From Bacteroidota bacterium (GTDB lineage Bacteria; Bacteroidota; Bacteroidia; Chitinophagales; Chitinophagaceae): a stretch of 15,069 nt of DNA. A model generated the notes under the pieces. That model was not told the origin of the DNA and did no database searches. It worked only from the letters and a program-made list of their open reading frames with translations. The translations under genes were made by a program, and so were the position numbers. Positions within the stretch are counted from its first letter, which is position 1. The number at the start of each line of letters is the position of its first letter. The stretch spans positions 1-15,069 of the forward strand of contig JAEZCV010000175.1 in assembly GCA_023429985.1 (NCBI GenBank), read 5' to 3'. Shown piece by piece: positions 13,856 to 15,069 of this stretch.

Positions 13856-14633
13856 TTTTAGAGTAGCGCTTGATCACACCAATGCGGGAATTGGAAATGA
13901 ATTGAAGAATCTCTTCCCTGATCTCGTTATCCTCAACATTATTCTTTATCAGGTCAACTGCAGTGGTAGTGCTGTGGTTACCTACAAAAAGCAGGTGGTA
14001 AATCCTGGATATGGTATCTATCTTTTCTTTTGGAAAATTCCTTCTCTGCAAACCTACAATGTTCAGTCCCATATAACACATGGGTTCACGTGCTGCCTTT
14101 ACATAAGGAGGAATGTCTTTCCTGATTACGGTATGTCCGGCAACATAAGTATGGGCACCTATTCGCGTAAACTGGTGTGCTCCTGCAAGTCCGCCAATGA
14201 TTGCATACTCGCCAATTTCCACATGACCTGCCAGCTGAACTGCATTGGCAAGAATTACATTATTACCTACGATGCAATCATGTGCCACGTGGGCATAGGC
14301 CATTAATAAACAATTATCGCCAATAGAAGTTTTCCATTTATCTTTTGTACCGCGGTTAATGGTAACACATTCACGAATGGTTGTATTGTCGCCAATTTCA
14401 ACTGTGGTTTCTTCACCAATGAATTTAAGATCCTGGGGTATGGCACCTAAAGTGGCGTTGGGAAATATCCTGCAGTTTTTACCAATAATTGTATGCGGAA
14501 ATAAAACAGCATGCGACATGATATGCGTTCCATCACCAATGGTAACATTTTCATGCACAACAGCAAAGGGGTCTATGATAACATCGCTGCCCAGTTTTGC
14601 ATTTGGATGTATGGACGCCAGAGGTGAGATCAT
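13839..14633 (-). CDS. lpxA: LpxA, UDP-GlcNAc O-acyltransferase
   Basis: A 264-residue acyltransferase that moves an acyl chain from acyl-ACP to the 3-OH of UDP-GlcNAc, the first step of lipid A synthesis. It is a left-handed beta-helix of hexapeptide repeats (for example I-G-D-G-T-H, I-G-K-N-C-R, V-G-N-N-V-I) with a helical C-terminal domain from about residue 190. The catalytic histidine is probably H118 in A-H115-V-A-H118-D-C, and G-A-I-P-Q-D-L-K-F and G-A-H-Q-F match the acyl/substrate-binding segments. Length is normal. Start ATG overlaps the fabZ stop as ATGA (14630-14633), and the 3' end overlaps the ABC ATPase start, so fabZ, lpxA and the ATPase form one coupled unit. Confidence 0.96.
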   Translation of the reverse strand: MISPLASIHPNAKLGSDVIIDPFAVVHENVTIGDGTHIMSHAVLFPHTIIGKNCRIFPNATLGAIPQDLKFIGEETTVEIGDNTTIRECVTINRGTKDKWKTSIGDNCLLMAYAHVAHDCIVGNNVILANAVQLAGHVEIGEYAIIGGLAGAHQFTRIGAHTYVAGHTVIRKDIPPYVKAAREPMCYMGLNIVGLQRRNFPKEKIDTISRIYHLLFVGNHSTTTAVDLIKNNVEDNEIREEILQFISNSRIGVIKRYSKNGDED

Positions 14634-15069
14634 AGATTAACTTTTGGTTTCTTTACTATTTGCGCAACCATTTCGGCTTCGGCTACCAGTTTATCGCCGA
14701 CAAAAATAGTTCCTTTCATTTCACAAATGCCACGGCGTATAGGATTTATCAATTCCATTTTTAATATAAGTGTGTCGCCGGGAACAACTTTCTGTTTGAA
14801 CTTACACTGATCGATCTTAAGAAAATAAGTATCATAATCATTTTCAGGATCATCCGGAATGGAAAGAATTCCTCCGGTTTGCGCCAGGGCTTCCACCTGC
14901 AATACACCGGGCATTACACAATTGCCAGGGAAATGCCCCATGAAAAATGGTTCGTTATAAGTAACATTTTTAATGGCAACTACATGATTATCGGAAAGTT
15001 CAATGATCTTATCGATCAAAAGAAATGGATAGCGATGGGGCAGTTTTTTTTCAATGGCATGTACATCAT
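14630..15069 (-). CDS. fabZ: FabZ domain, probable C-terminal part of an LpxC-FabZ fusion (5' end outside window)
   Basis: The 3' part of a (3R)-hydroxyacyl-ACP dehydratase gene, open to the window edge. The frame continues upstream of the internal ATG at 15019 and encodes D-V-H-A-I-E-K-K-L-P-H-R-Y-P-F-L-L-I-D-K, the standard FabZ N-terminus, so that ATG is not the start. The active-site histidine is in M-G-H-F-P-G-N and the glutamate in Q-V-E-A-L-A-Q-T. No methionine start is visible before the domain, and in Bacteroidota FabZ is usually fused behind the LpxC deacetylase, which, with lpxA directly downstream, makes a fusion likely. If so the protein joins lipid A deacetylation and fatty acid elongation. 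Only about 146 codons are in the window. Confidence 0.93.
   Translation of the reverse strand, partial: DVHAIEKKLPHRYPFLLIDKIIELSDNHVVAIKNVTYNEPFFMGHFPGNCVMPGVLQVEALAQTGGILSIPDDPENDYDTYFLKIDQCKFKQKVVPGDTLILKMELINPIRRGICEMKGTIFVGDKLVAEAEMVAQIVKKPKVNL

Overview
The window reads as a chromosomal segment of a Bacteroidota bacterium, probably close to Chitinophagaceae (family level is inference). The supports are: a FabZ domain that runs off the right edge with its N-terminal residues continuing into upstream coding sequence, as in the Bacteroidota LpxC-FabZ fusion; start regions of the form TAnnTTTG followed by four bases and ATG, where TAnnTTTG is the Bacteroidota -7 promoter element; A-rich rather than strong Shine-Dalgarno leaders; and protein types typical of the phylum (PAP2/haloperoxidase lipoprotein, short Crp-like regulator ending just after its HTH, four-helix-bundle protein). 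No rRNA, tRNA, transposase, phage gene or CRISPR array was seen.

Layout, left to right. (1) 1-3100: an exported CubicO/NylB-type serine hydrolase (-) divergent from a vanadium-haloperoxidase/PAP2-like lipoprotein (+). (2) 3119-4488: a VOC-fold protein and a pirin, both (-). (3) 4676-5748: a Crp/Fnr-type regulator and a SnoaL-like protein (+), separated by a perfect TGTGA-N6-TCACA palindrome. (4) 5771-6355: PhnA-type zinc-ribbon protein (-). (5) 6624-11027: a (-) run copA, four-helix-bundle protein, recQ, the last two overlapping by ATGA. (6) 11287-12983: tsaE and an Ald-like dehydrogenase (+). (7) 13241-15069: lipid A/fatty acid block (-) fabZ (partial), lpxA, ABC ATPase, each overlapping the next.

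The most unusual signal is not a gene. Four of the larger intergenic gaps (2968-3087, 6406-6590, 11046-11263, 12984-13243) hold the same architecture with four unrelated sequences: two arms of short 7-10 nt units placed as inverted repeats around an AT-rich core. A single arm of a similar type lies at 56-97 and a two-unit fragment at 5750-5765. They occupy convergent, tandem and divergent gaps and stop exactly at gene or promoter borders. Individual repeats of this kind will be familiar to people who read Bacteroidota genomes, but I know of no established function.

Other points worth attention: the Crp-like protein carries R-E-x-x-x-R in its recognition helix, matching the palindrome beside it; the ABC ATPase downstream of lpxA lacks both the Q-loop glutamine and the H-loop histidine; and the Ald-like protein lacks the second lysine of the KVKEP active-site motif.
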